DNA of 64,000 nt from Artocarpus heterophyllus (Eukaryota; Streptophyta; Magnoliopsida; Rosales; Moraceae). Below the pieces are notes generated by a model. The model had not been told where the DNA came from. It did no database searches and was given only the letters and a program-made list of their open reading frames with translations. The position numbers were made by a program, and so were the translations under genes. This document shows, one piece after another, positions 33,853 to 45,836 of this stretch (positions within the stretch are counted from its first letter, which is position 1; every line of letters starts with the position of its first letter). The stretch spans positions 15,306,218 through 15,370,217 of the forward strand of contig CM046327.1 of the NCBI GenBank assembly GCA_025403435.1. The letters are read 5' to 3'.

Positions 33853-34956
33853 CTTTACACTTTTTTGCTTTGTTTTGTTTCCGCTGTTTCTAGCAACCAT
33901 TTCCAGTAACCAAAACTCTCTCTCGCTGAAAATGGAGCCGAAACTGTTGTGAGAGAGCTTTTCTGGAGATGCCCTTCTATTTAAAAGAGCAACCTGGTAA
34001 ATGTTACGTATAAAGACGTTAATAAAATAGGCACAAAGATCAAACGAAGCTGTTGGGATGGCCAGAGTTGCACCAACATTGTAGGAGCCGACAATTACAG
34101 AGATCCTATATATGTAAGACAGCATAAGAAATGTAAAACTTTCCCAATTTTAGTTGATTTTGCAAAGACATTCTTACCGATCGTCATTTGTATGTTACTT
34201 ATGTGACTGAGAACTCCTCTGGTATTTGAGGAGAGTCGTATTCCTTAAATATCCTTGCAAATATATATAGATATCTTTTTCAGGTTCATTACTGTGGTGG
34301 ACTATATTTTAATTTGAAGTTTAGAAAGTTTTTTTTCTTTCCTTTTTTAATATCGTAATTTGTCATGTCAGATTGTCAGATGTAGAAGAAGAAAACCAAT
34401 TTTGGCTGGAATTTTCCACCGCAGTTGTATAATCATTTGTTATCACCAGTGTTGTTTTTTGTTTTTTTGTTTTTTTGTTTTCTGTTTTCTATTTTGTGAA
34501 GTGATGGGGCAAGAGAGTAAAATCCAGCCACTTACTATAGGAATCATGCTTGTAGAACTTAGCTCTGATTAAATATCGCCAATATTTTGATGGCCTTGTG
34601 ATCATTGAGCAACAGGCAAGTCTGCATGAAAATAAGAAAACATTATTTATAAAAAAAAAAAAGAGAGTACGGAAGACGTTGGTTGAGTGGTCTCTTCAAG
34701 GTGGAAATTCGAAAAGGGTCATGATATTGCTCAATGGCAACATAACTTCCCCTTCAAAAAAAAAAAAAGAAAAAAAAGAAGCAGCATAACTAATATTTCT
34801 GGAATGAATATGATCGACTTCAAAATGAAAAATGCTTTAAAATTATAACCATGAGGAGAAAATCTGTTGCTCCTTCAAAATATAAGTGCCTTGGTAAGAG
34901 AGAAGTTTGCTATCATTTTTATTCTAGCCAAATAGTTTGGCATCACTCATACTAGA
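33853..34956. other. Intergenic with formamidase debris
   Basis: Contains the remainder of the split MITE, the formamidase fragments listed separately, and A/T-rich low-complexity DNA. No gene is supported. Confidence 0.45.
34036..34250 (-). pseudogene. Formamidase fragments (third remnant)
   Basis: On the minus strand, 34036-34108 gives a stretch close to the exon 6 block of the pseudogene at 20764-23767 (RIS-x-IV, then VGATLAIPTASFD). At about 34222-34250, 'ctggtatttgaggagagtcgtattcctt' matches the 3' end of exon 2. Intervening exons are missing. It is highly decayed. Confidence 0.6.
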
Positions 34957-35555
34957 TGTTGACGGGTAAAACTCGTCATTGGGTCCTCACCACATGGATC
35001 TCTCATGAAGAAAATAATCAAAGGGTAAAGAAAATAATAAGAACACACAAGAATGTTAAAGTGATTCAGCTTATTGAAGGCTACGACCATTAGGGGTTTT
35101 ATCGAAGAAAGGGGCATCTCACTATGAGAAAACTGTTTACAAAGCTAGGACTAATGCTCATGCTAAAAATTGGACTTAGGGCCACTTCACATGGCTGGCC
35201 CTATTTATGGTTTACTAGGTTGGTAGTTTTCCAATCTTTTGCTTACAATTTGAATTTAAACAACAAATGAATCTCCTATCTAATTGGCTCCTAATCTTGA
35301 TAAGATCTTCTCGTTTATTTTATCCCTATTTACGATTTGAAACCTTCTGGATATTGATAAGGATTAGTGCTAAATTATCACCATCTTAGAGATCTTTGAA
35401 TTCAAATAATGAATACGGTTACTTAGCTTACCCTTATCAGGTATTAACTGGAATACACGTTTTTTGGGAGCCACCAAGGCTAAATGGGCCAAGATTATTC
35501 TTGGGCGTTCTCGGGCCAAATAACTGATTTGGGCCTTCTCGATGACCCGACAACA
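34957..35555. mobile_element. Possible solo LTR (Copia-like)
   Basis: 599 bp starting TGTTGACGGGT and ending ACCCGACAACA. The ends are a near-perfect short inverted repeat with TG...CA termini. The inside is mixed-composition DNA without ORFs. The flanking five bases (CTAGA and TTATG) do not match, so either it has lost its target duplication or the boundaries are wrong. Confidence 0.4.
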
Positions 35556-36051
35556 TTATGTACATGCAGGTGATTCTCTAATTGTTCGCCAAGGTTAAAC
35601 GAAACCCTTTATGAAGGTGGTTCTCTAAATAATAGGACGTTTGAGAAATGAGGAACTAAAAATACTATAGCATGTGAGAGAAAATACTATTGAAGTAGTG
35701 ATTGAAATTGAGGCTGTCAAATAGCCTATAATATTACTATTTTAGACAGTCATAAAAAAAGAAAAGCTTTTGCCTTTGTTGGGTACTTTGGTTTCAACTC
35801 ATTAGTTTTAAATATGAACAGTATAAAGCACTCAGCAACAACAGTAAAAAAAGAAAAAGTTGCTACAGTATAAAGCTTTCACATGCTACAATTCTTAAGC
35901 TTAAAACTTCAGTTACAACTAAAATATCAAACGGCTTAATAATCTAGTACAGTGAAGTACTCAATTGTATTAATAAATTCTAATTTTTGAATTAAAAGAA
36001 AGTGGTTGGTTTTGAAAGTATATTGCTGTTGTTGCATTGATCAGTCCACGA

Positions 36052-36099
<48 letters not shown>

Positions 36100-37909
36100 C
36101 TAAACTAATCCTAAAGAATAAAAAACCATTCATAAAGAAATTATTAAGGAACCGAAAAGTATTCAAATTTTTTCCTTAATTAATAATGATAGTACCCGTT
36201 ATTTACAATTTCATGATATAGAAATATTTACCATATGATAAAATAATAGACCAACCACCGTGGAAAAAAAGCATGGTATAATTAGACAAAGTTACATTTG
36301 CGTGGAATTTCCAAGTTGCTTTATTAGTAGGCCCCACAAATCGGAATCTTTAGGATATTGCGAGCATTTTTCATGGTGAATTATATTGACCCCTTGTTTG
36401 GCATTGTGGTGGGCACCACAAACTCAGTTATAAACAGTGTAAAGCTCTCACATGCTACAGTAACAATTTAAAAAATTGCTACAGTGTAAAGCTTTCACAT
36501 GCTACAGTAAAAGTGGTTCCCACCACCTGTTTCCACCACCTTCCAAACACCCCCTGAGTTTTTTGTCTGTTATCATAGAGAAATTGATTGAAACTTTCTT
36601 TCACTTTTCTTGCATGGTCCCGATTCTAAAAGCTACGTTCACAAAGGCTTGTGTAAAACTTTCATTAGGATTATGATGTGCTGATTTGATCATTAGTAAG
36701 AATTTTTTTTTTAATGGTGAGAACATGACATAATAAGAGTGTACATTTTAAAATCGTTAGGTTAATTAAAATCACTTTTTTCTGTGTATTTGAAGGTTAA
36801 AAAACGACATCTTATGGGTATGTTATTTTCTCCGTTCCCACCAAAGAAATTGCCAAAGTTGTAAGCAAATAATGGTAAAGTCTGTTGGTAGCATGTAACT
36901 CATGTCGTTATGTTGCCAAGAAAAAGGACATTGTATAGAGGTTTTCTATACAAGATATAAATAGCTATTTTGATTCATAAAGATCATGTTAATCATTAGT
37001 ACAATCATGTCTGAAAAAATCAAAGGTATTGTTGTATAAGGTTTCTTAAAAAAATACTTCTACATGATTTAATATCTATTTTAGTATTTTTTTTGAATGT
37101 CAAATCATATTAAAATCATAACATAACTAAAAAGTATATAATTTTTATAAATGATATGACGAGCCTGTTTGGTTCAAGTATTTGAATGAAGATTTAAATT
37201 TTTGTGAGAGAAAATACTGTAACAAAATAATTCAAACCGTGATTCGAACCATGAAACAAACGCACCCGACATTTCAATTAAATTATGCTAACATTTTTTT
37301 TCCTTTGCTATAAATAATTCAAATTTTTATTTGTTAAAACTTTAGTTAAGATCTTCTTAATTTCAGTAAAAGAGTGAAAACTTTTGCATGCATTGTACAA
37401 GAACATTACATTTCAAACAAAAAGTAATACAAGGATAAGCATTTTTATTTTCATGAGTCTTATCTTTTCAAGAGTATATATAATATTATGGGAATCAATT
37501 TCATATTTTTTATTCTGATGCTTGATGGATAAGTAACACATCATGAATGAATGATACCTCCCCGTACAGATATTGTTTTTCTATTCCAATCTCCTTAATT
37601 TCGTCGTAAAAAAGGTATTTGTTGAACAACACCCGGATGTTTTTAGTTTCATTCTTTTTTCAAGTGGTTTTAATATCTTGGATTTGGTGAAATATATTTA
37701 TCAATAATTTCAACTTTCAACAGTCTCCAACCTAAAAATTTCACGTACCACGAGTTTTGACCAACAAAAAAAAAAAAAAAAAAACAGAAAGAAAGATAGA
37801 AAAAATATAACTGCTAGTCATCCCCTATTCAGAATTCCTTGAACATCTTTTTGGTTATCTAATATATATATATATATATATATACAAGTAGGAAACCTAA
37901 AATTACACG
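35556..37909. other. AT-rich intergenic
   Basis: No gene seen. Contains M1-family elements (about 35783-35940 and 36391-36555), a (TA)n microsatellite at about 36055-36097 and another near 37861-37886. Confidence 0.5.
36391..36555. mobile_element. MITE-like element, family M1
   Basis: A well-preserved copy: 'cccttgtttggcattgtggtg' at the left, 'ccaccaccttccaaacacccc' at the right, and two internal 'gtaaagct(c/t)tcacatgctacagtaa' blocks. Confidence 0.65.
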
Positions 37910-38671
37910 GTTACTAATAGCCCCAAACAAGTCTCTTTTATTTTACCCCATAAATTTTAAAATTCATTACTTTACTCCTTAAATTTTTAAAATTCCTTAC
38001 TTTGCCTCTTGAACTTTAAAAATTGACAGTTCAACACTTTACCCCCTTGAACTTCCTATTTTCTATGCAAATAGGTACAATTAAGCCTATGTGATTTGTA
38101 CATTAGTCATCTATAAAGGCAAAAATGAGATTTTATCATTCCTAAGTTTTATTTCATATTTACACTTTCAATTAATGTTCTTTTTTGTTTTATCTGAATT
38201 CTCATATAGATATTGTTTGCCTATATCTCCTTACCTTTAATGCGTAATTTATCTTCTTTATTATCCAAATTTAGATATCGATGAACAATTTTGGCTTATT
38301 AAATGAGTTACATATTAAAGATAAAAAGTTGTAGATAAACCCTTCTTAAACGAGAGTTTAGATTGAAAAAAAAAACCTTTAAGTGAGAGTGTAAACGTGA
38401 AATAAAACTTAGGAGTGATACAATCTCATTTTGGTCCTTATATATATGTGACCCATGTACAAATCATACTGGCCTAATTCTGTCTATTTTAACAAAAAAT
38501 CAGAAGTCCAAGAGGCAAAATGAAGAGTTTTGAAAGTTCAGGAATAAAGTGGTGATTTTCAAAGTTTATGAGGTAAAGTGAGGAGCTTTGAAATTCAGAA
38601 GATAAACTAATGATTTTTAAAATTTAGAAGGCAAAGTGAGAAAAACCCTAAGGGCCATTGGTATTAATAAC
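37910..38671. mobile_element. Old Mutator-like element related to the QNG1-intron element
   Basis: Left end 'ggttactaatagcccc' followed by a run of 'tttactccttaaattttt' and 'gcctcttgaactttaaaaatt' blocks. The right end has the complementary 'gaggcaaaatgaagagttttgaaagttcag' blocks and finishes 'ccattggtattaataac'. This is the same repeat style as 18121-19352 but more diverged and without cargo coding sequence. Confidence 0.55.
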
Positions 38672-38679
38672 ATTAAATT

Positions 38680-39741
38680 TTTTCAGTAAAAAAGGCCTCC
38701 AATAAAAAAAAAAATTAATAATAGCCGAAACAAGCTAAAGTATAGCCAAAGGTCCAAATACCTAGTATGGGGTCTAGAAACAGACTCAGAAAATCTACTT
38801 GGGGATCCGTGGTCCTATCGATGGAGCTAAACGAATCCCTCACCCTAGACGGAGCTATACTTCTACTAATAGTGGTCCTGCAGACCACGAAGACAAGCCA
38901 CACCTTAACTTAATCCCAATGCAGGACACCACCCAATAAACCAAGAGGAACGAGGAAACCATCCTTTAAACCCAACATAGCCTACAACACTAAAACAACA
39001 AACATAACCTAGAAAGCCAATAGGGAAACCACTATCGTTATTACAACTGACCCAAAATACAAAAAAAGAAAAAAAAACACAAAACACAATACATAAAACA
39101 CAAAACATGAATCCAGAGTGCAGCCTCCTCTGCGATCCATGAATCTGAGGTCCATCGACGCCAGCCATCCAGAAGCCTCAGCCTCCCAACTCTGACCACT
39201 TGGTCACCAGAGAGCTCCAACAACCCCACTTCGGCCATCCCCATGGCACCCTCCTTAGCCATCCCCATAGCAAGGCAAGACCCACCACAACCCACCCTCA
39301 CCTTCCGGCATGAACCCAACCCTGGCCATGACCAGGTCTCTCAACGCAAGCACCAATCAGACGACAACCAAGCCCGCCTAAGCCATGGCAAACCCATGCT
39401 GCCAAACCTCCATCCTCACCCAACCAACCTAGCCAGAACCTAGAAGAAATTCGTTCCTCCCCCGACCACAGCGAATGACTTTGATGCCTCTTTCCTAGGA
39501 CTTGAGCCCAAATCGATAGCAGAGCACTTCTCTTTTCCTTATCCACACTCATCCTCCGACCCAAGCGAAGCTTTTCTCCCCTGGTGGCATGAACCCTAGC
39601 ACGATGATGATTAGTCGATGACGATGCTCCAAACAAAGTTAGGAGGCTAGCAGACGGTAGCGCACCAGCCCACTCGCCTCAGCCCTCTCTCTCTCTTGAA
39701 CTTTCTTTTTCTCGTTCGCCCTCACTTTTGAAAGTCTCTTT
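38680..39741 (-). mobile_element. Insertion of about 1.06 kb flanked by a 16-bp direct repeat (possible retroposed sequence)
   Basis: TTAATAACATTAAATT occurs at 38664-38679 and again at 39742-39757. The enclosed DNA is much richer in G+C than its surroundings. Read on the minus strand it ends at a short A-run next to the repeat. This layout (long target duplication, A-tail, foreign composition) suits a target-primed insertion such as a truncated LINE or a retroposed transcript. The minus-strand open frames (39298-39636 and others) have no family that I recognise and no reverse-transcriptase motif is visible. Confidence 0.5.
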
Positions 39742-41783
39742 TTAATAACATTAAATTGCATGATTAGATATATGGATAAATACGGGACAAGGAATTAGTT
39801 ATGTATAAAATCCTATCATGTTCGGTTGAATCCTTATACAAGTATTATAGTCCTTCTCGGTTATCAAATAATCTAATCGATATATTATTCACCAAAAAAA
39901 AAAAAAACTTAGTCTAATCGTAAAGGACAAATATAAACTCAACTAAGCTGTAGCCCGAGCCCTAACTACAAAGCCACTGGCTTCAATTGCAAAGGTTATT
40001 TACATTCTAATACTACCTATTTATTTCATAAGTTCAAATTACAGTTCATACTATTTTGTAATAGTATTTTCTCTCACAAAAATTTAAATTTGTCTTCAAG
40101 ACCATAAACCAAAGGGACGATAAGTTATTAAGGTTATTAACATATTATAGACATCAAATATTTTAAAATATGCTATTTATTTTCTCCTCTAATATTGCTT
40201 TCCAATTAAGTAAAATAAACAATGAATTTACTTAAACATGCTTATCAAGAGGATTAATATTTTATTAAAGAAATTTACATAGATAGATTATTAAAAGTAT
40301 ACCATCTAGATTGGAATTTGCAAATTACATATCAAGACATTTTAAAATGCTTAAATTTAACTAATAGACCATTTGAGAACATAGTTCAAATCAAGGGTTT
40401 GAATTAATGTTAGTTTGAAATTCATATTTTATGAGAGAATATTATAACAAAGTTAGTTTAAACCACAATCTTATAGTTTGAACTGAGTTCCCGAAAGGCC
40501 TACAAATTACTAACCAAAATGTCTTTAAAAATATAAAATACCCTATATCTCTTATTATGTTTTTTTATAGTGCCCCACTGTTTTTGTATGCTTAAAATGT
40601 CCCACTATGTAGTTGATGAAGTCTAAAATAAAAGGTTTATTTCTTTTTTTTTTCCCCTGAAATTTTAAAACAAATGGCTCCTGTAAATGAAAGTTTAGCA
40701 AATAAATTATAAGAACCATGTTTCTAAAGTTGAGGAAGACAATGACGAGGACGGGCAGTTTTTCCTGATTTGATGAGACACTTTTTTCTATTCGTTTGAT
40801 TCAAATTTAATGGTGTAAAATTGAATTCCAATAGAAATATTAATAGACCCTATCACATTTAATTTTTCTAATCTAATAACTACAAAAAATTAAAGAAAAA
40901 CTCAAAAATTTTAAAAACTTTATCTGGCAAAGAAACTTCATCTAAAAAAAATTAAAAGGCAATATTCGGCCAACCATGGTTGGGAGGCATTGTTGCGAGC
41001 GGTGGTAGGAATAAGGGTTCAAAATAGACCGTTAATGGCGGGATAGCGACCTGCCCAAAGCTTGATTCGTGACCAAACTTGAAGGTTCACAAAGAAATCG
41101 CAAACTCGGATGCCATCTCTTTCTTGTGGATTTGCAAAGAAATCACGGTCACAATCTTAAATCCAAGGGTTTGCAAATAGATCTAGGCTCACTGGCACCC
41201 ACTGTGAGCGCACAATTGCAATCTCCATCGTGAGAAGATCTGGGTTCACCCACCGTCCAATAGGGTTGTGATGTGCCTTCATGAAGTTACGACCCACAAT
41301 CGTTACGACTTCTGTCACAATCAGAATCACACATTTGTCACCTTGGGGATTTGAGCCGAGGGTGCATCGCTACGAATCGTGGTGTTCTGGGATTACTTGT
41401 GAGCCCCTCCCAATGGCGGTGGCAAAAATGTGTAGTTTTTTGAGATAGCTTTTTTTTTTTGAATTTTTGAATTTTAGCATTTTCAATAATTTTGATGTGA
41501 TGAGCTCATTTAACTTGTGGTGAACTTGTTTATTTTTTACCATTAGAGGCTGATTAATAGACACAAAAAAAAATACTTAATTGATGAGGAAAATTAGTCT
41601 CTATTTTTGTAGTTTTTTTCCTTCCTCGGTTTAATAAAGAATAGACAAACAATTATGAGTTTTCAAATCTAATTTGTAATAGATAGGTAAACCTCAAAAA
41701 TGAACCTAATAATTTTAAGGAAGCACAATTTCAAGAGGACATAACACTATAGAAGTGGGTCAAGGGATCACATTTTCTAAAAG

Positions 41784-41922
41784 AGTGTTTGGAAAAGTAG
41801 TTTAAACCTGTGAAAAATGTAAAGCTCTCATATGCTACAATACAAAGCTACAGTAGAAAACTTCACATGTTACAGTTCTTAAACTTAAACTGATGGTTTA
41901 AACTATTCTCCTAAACGCCTAG
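41784..41922. mobile_element. MITE-like element, family M1
   Basis: 'aagagtgtttggaaaagtag' to 'actattctcctaaacgcct', with internal 'gtaaagctctcatatgctacaa'. Confidence 0.5.
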
Positions 41923-41982
41923 TAATTTTCTCTCAATATAGAATTTCAAGTACTCTATCTATTTGGAGAGGGACCGAAGACT

Positions 41983-42157
41983 TATAGGGTATTTAAAGCA
42001 TTAGTTTAAACCAATTAGTTTGAACTTAAACAATATAAAGCTCTCACATGATACAATACAAAACAAAAATAAACTATAGCATAAAGTTTTTTTTTTATAT
42101 GTTACAATATTTTAAACCAATTGATTTAAATCAATGCTCTCAAACACTTTTAGGGCC
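41983..42157. mobile_element. MITE-like element, family M1
   Basis: 'gggtatttaaagcattagtttaa' to 'aatgctctcaaacacttttag', with internal 'ataaagctctcacatgatac'. Adjacent to the previous copy. Confidence 0.5.
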
Positions 42158-43983
42158 GTTTGGTAGACAGATTCAAATATTTTGATTTGAGTTGTATAAT
42201 TTGAATTGTTATCCAAATTGATGTTTGGATATGCAGTTAACTTATTAATCTAAATAGGGAATAAAATTAAAATTTGTGTTTGGATAGATAGTGGAAAAAG
42301 TTTTTAATTTTCTAAAAAATCTAACAAAATCTTAATGTTTATGATATTTAAAAAATGCAACATTGATCTTGAGTTATTCCCTCTTCATTATGAACATAAT
42401 GAAAGAAGAATTGTCTTAATCGGATATCAACAAAAGAAGTTATATTTTTTCCTTTTAAGTATAGGAAAGAGAAATTCTAAAAAAAGTTAAATACTGTAGT
42501 ATAGCATGTGGATTCAAATATTGTGAATTCAAGTGGGCTAAAACTTGAATTTTATGCATAAAATTTAATTAAAATTCAAATTGAGATTTAAATATCGATG
42601 TCACCCAATACATATCCAAATCTAATTTAAAAATTTAAGTCTAAAGAATTCATAACAGGCTCTTATTAGATTGGAAACAACCTCTAAATTGTCAACGGGT
42701 TCATTTAGATGGGATGCGCTTTAGATCCAAAGACACGGTCACAACATATTTTGAAATTAGGCTCTTTCATGATTTATGTTTTAAGGACTACGCGGAAAAC
42801 CACATCCTCTACAAAGAAATTCTCTTCTTGAGTCACATCTGAATAGGATGTTTAAGAAAAGGAAAAAATAAAAAAATAAAAAAAAGCAGAGCATACTCAA
42901 AATAGATCACGTTAAAGTTGCCTGCAATTTGGAAATATCCCGTAATTTGTGAGTCAGAAAATGACTGGACTCCCCAAAGATTAGGAACAGAGGCAGCATC
43001 AATTTTCTCATATCTTCTTTTTGGAAAGGAACAATTTTTGTGGCCAATAAAGAATTAGGCAATATTAAATCGACAAAAAAAAAAAAAATAGAAAGACCTA
43101 CGCATTGATATAGGCTGTTGACCAACTGGTTTAGCATTCCACTTAAAATAGTAAATTTTAACTAATAAATAATATAAAACCCTCAACGATAATAATAAAA
43201 AATAAAAAATTATTGTAATAAAAAACTTTTTTATACCATATTTTTTAAATAAGTATTTTTATTTTTAACCGTTTTTTTAAATATTATATGAATTTTCTTC
43301 ATTTTTTCTTTTTCTCGGATTTTACCCGCAAGTTGTGACAAGGATTAGGCTAAATTAAGATAAGGACGCCACGTGCGGTTAGAGCATTTAGGCATGGACG
43401 TCTCCGAAAGGTATCTTCCACGTGTCACTCGTTGTATGGTTTCTCAAGTCAAGCCCATGCTAGATTGCCGCGTAACTTGTATATAATCTTTGATAAATCT
43501 TGTGGGTCCCAGTGGCTAACGATTATACGCACACAGACTGTTTGTCGTTTTACGTGGGTTAAAATCTTGGGCGTATTGTAAATTTGTAATTACTTGGTAG
43601 GCATTGGTCGTTTTTACTTTAGTCCTTTAATTTTTTTTTTTTTTTTTGGGTATTAGTCGTGTTTGGTGGTTGTGGTTGTGGTCAATAATGGAGACTAAGA
43701 TAGGGGGCCACTACTTTTTTTTTTTTTTTTACATATAATGCTTTTAATTTTTATATAACTGATATACGTATAAATTAGATTTAACTTTTTTAAATTAATA
43801 ACTCTTTATATGTTAATATAATCTTGATAAAAAAAATTACTTATCTATAAATTTTGGCACTGTCATTGGTCATGGTGTATCATTCTAAAAAACAAGGAAA
43901 AGATGCTAAATATTTTGGTGAATACAAGTTAAAGCTCGTCCCTGTAGGGTATTCTCAATTTTTGTTCCCTAATGTATTGAATA

Positions 43984-44143
43984 GGGTGTTTGGAAAATCA
44001 TTTTTAACTAAAAAAATTGATTTAAAAATTACAACATGTGATAGTTTTACACCGTAATACTTTTTATTTTATATTCTAGCATATAAAAATTTTACATTAT
44101 TATTAATTCAAACCAATTAGTATGAGCCAGTTTGCCAAACACA
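43984..44143. mobile_element. MITE-like element, family M1
   Basis: 'gggtgtttggaaaatcat' to 'cagtttgccaaacaca', with an inner 'atagttttacaccgtaatac' block. Confidence 0.5.
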
Positions 44144-44647
44144 CAAAAATAAAAATATATAATTTTGTATTTATTATAGGATCTGGTAACTATGTGACTC
44201 TTAAAAATATTGCCATGCTATTTTTTCACAAGGTATTGAAGAATTCTGATCTTAATAACTATTTGTCTAACGTTATAACAGTGCATCAATGTCGTCTGGT
44301 GATGGTGTAGAATTCTGTTAGTTTTTTGTTTTTGGTAAGGAAAGTTTTCCTTCTATTATTACATATCTGACGGTACATCATTACCTATGATCTCTTCTTA
44401 TATTGTGTCTCTAATAAAATAAAGCGGTACATATAAGTGAGTATTAGAGTGATTTTTAAACATATACTATCTAAATTTATATCTATATCCACAGATATAT
44501 ATATGTAAAATACGTGTCATTTTTGGGTGAATTACAAGAACATCTTTTTAAGAGAGTTGAAATTCAAAAATTTAAGAGAGTTGGAATTCAAAAATACAAA
44601 ATTTGTAAAAATTTGGACGACTTCAAAAGTGATAATGTCATATAAAG

Positions 44648-44817
44648 TCTAATAGTATTTTTGAGAAGCTAGTTTGAACTAATAATTTTAAACCAATAGC
44701 AGTATAAAGTTTTATATACTATAATGTAAAACAAAAAATTGCTACAATATAAAACTCTTATAAGCTATAGTTTTTGAATCATTTTTTTTAGTTGAAACTG
44801 GTTTGCCAAACATTCGG
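44648..44817. mobile_element. MITE-like element, family M1
   Basis: 'aatagtatttttgagaagct' to 'ctggtttgccaaacattc', with inner 'ataaagttttatatactata' and 'aaactcttataagctatag'. Confidence 0.45.
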
Positions 44818-45694
44818 AAAAATGAAATTTTAGTCATGAATGGGATGTTATTTTCAAATAAAAACATAATTTGCTTTATGATACATTGCTATATTCGGCT
44901 GAATTTGTTAATATTCCATGCTATTAAAACAAAAGAAATCGTTGGTAGCAATTTCTTCTTTACGTCCATGAAGAACGTCTCTTCCATGAGGTCGAAATCT
45001 TCTTGTTGAAATTATGAACGTAATTCGATTCTAGTGTACTACCAATTAAAAGAACCAAAAAAAAAAAAAAAGGCAAAGGTTTTTTTTTTTTTTTTTAATG
45101 TTATGGACTTTCTTATCCAGCTTTTAAAGGGAGGCATCAAGGAAGATAAAAATTCCAGATTGACTTATATATAACAAATATTATTATTCAATTTTCCATT
45201 AAATAAGTGATGATACTATAGTGGCTGACAAGAACTTATGCGGCGATGATGAAGTTTTCCATAAAATCTATTTCTTAGTTGCCAGCCAGCGCTGATTTGA
45301 GGGAAACAACAATTTCTCAGAAAAAAAAAAAGGAAAAAAAACAAAGAAGAAAAGAAAAGTATTAAAGACAATTGAAGCACTGGAAAGCTTATGTGCATCG
45401 GTGGAAGTCCCACGTGAAGGAAATTCCCAGCTTCTGGAGAGTTTGTCTAACCAAAGCATTCACAAAACGTTTACTTTGGCAAAGAAACTCGTTACCTTAA
45501 TAAAGATAAGAATCTTCTTAAACTGGATTAGCCAAAAGAATGCTATAGAGTATCAGTGGTGTTGAATGCATATACTATTAGAAAATGAATCTTATAATAT
45601 GAGATTTATAGATAGGACTCGCCTTTTACTATTCGTGATGCTTAACATCAGCATAGCATTCAAGCATTTTTTTTCGATTAGCCACTTCAAATTT

Positions 45695-45836
45695 ATGTGG
45701 TGTTTTACATTGGTTTAATTGTTTTAGCTAGTATTAGAATAAAACTTTCATATGCTATAGTACAAAACAAAAATAAAATACAGTATAATGCCATTAAATG
45801 CTATAATGTTTCAAATCAAAATTCTCAAACACACTA
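45695..45836. mobile_element. MITE-like element, family M1 (degraded)
   Basis: 'atgtggtgttttacattggtt' to 'aaattctcaaacacacta', with inner 'aaactttcatatgctatag'. Confidence 0.4.

Noticed and set aside
36055..36097. (TA)n run considered as an origin, terminator or centromere-like signal
   Set aside because: A simple microsatellite with no associated structure. Similar TA runs occur throughout the window.
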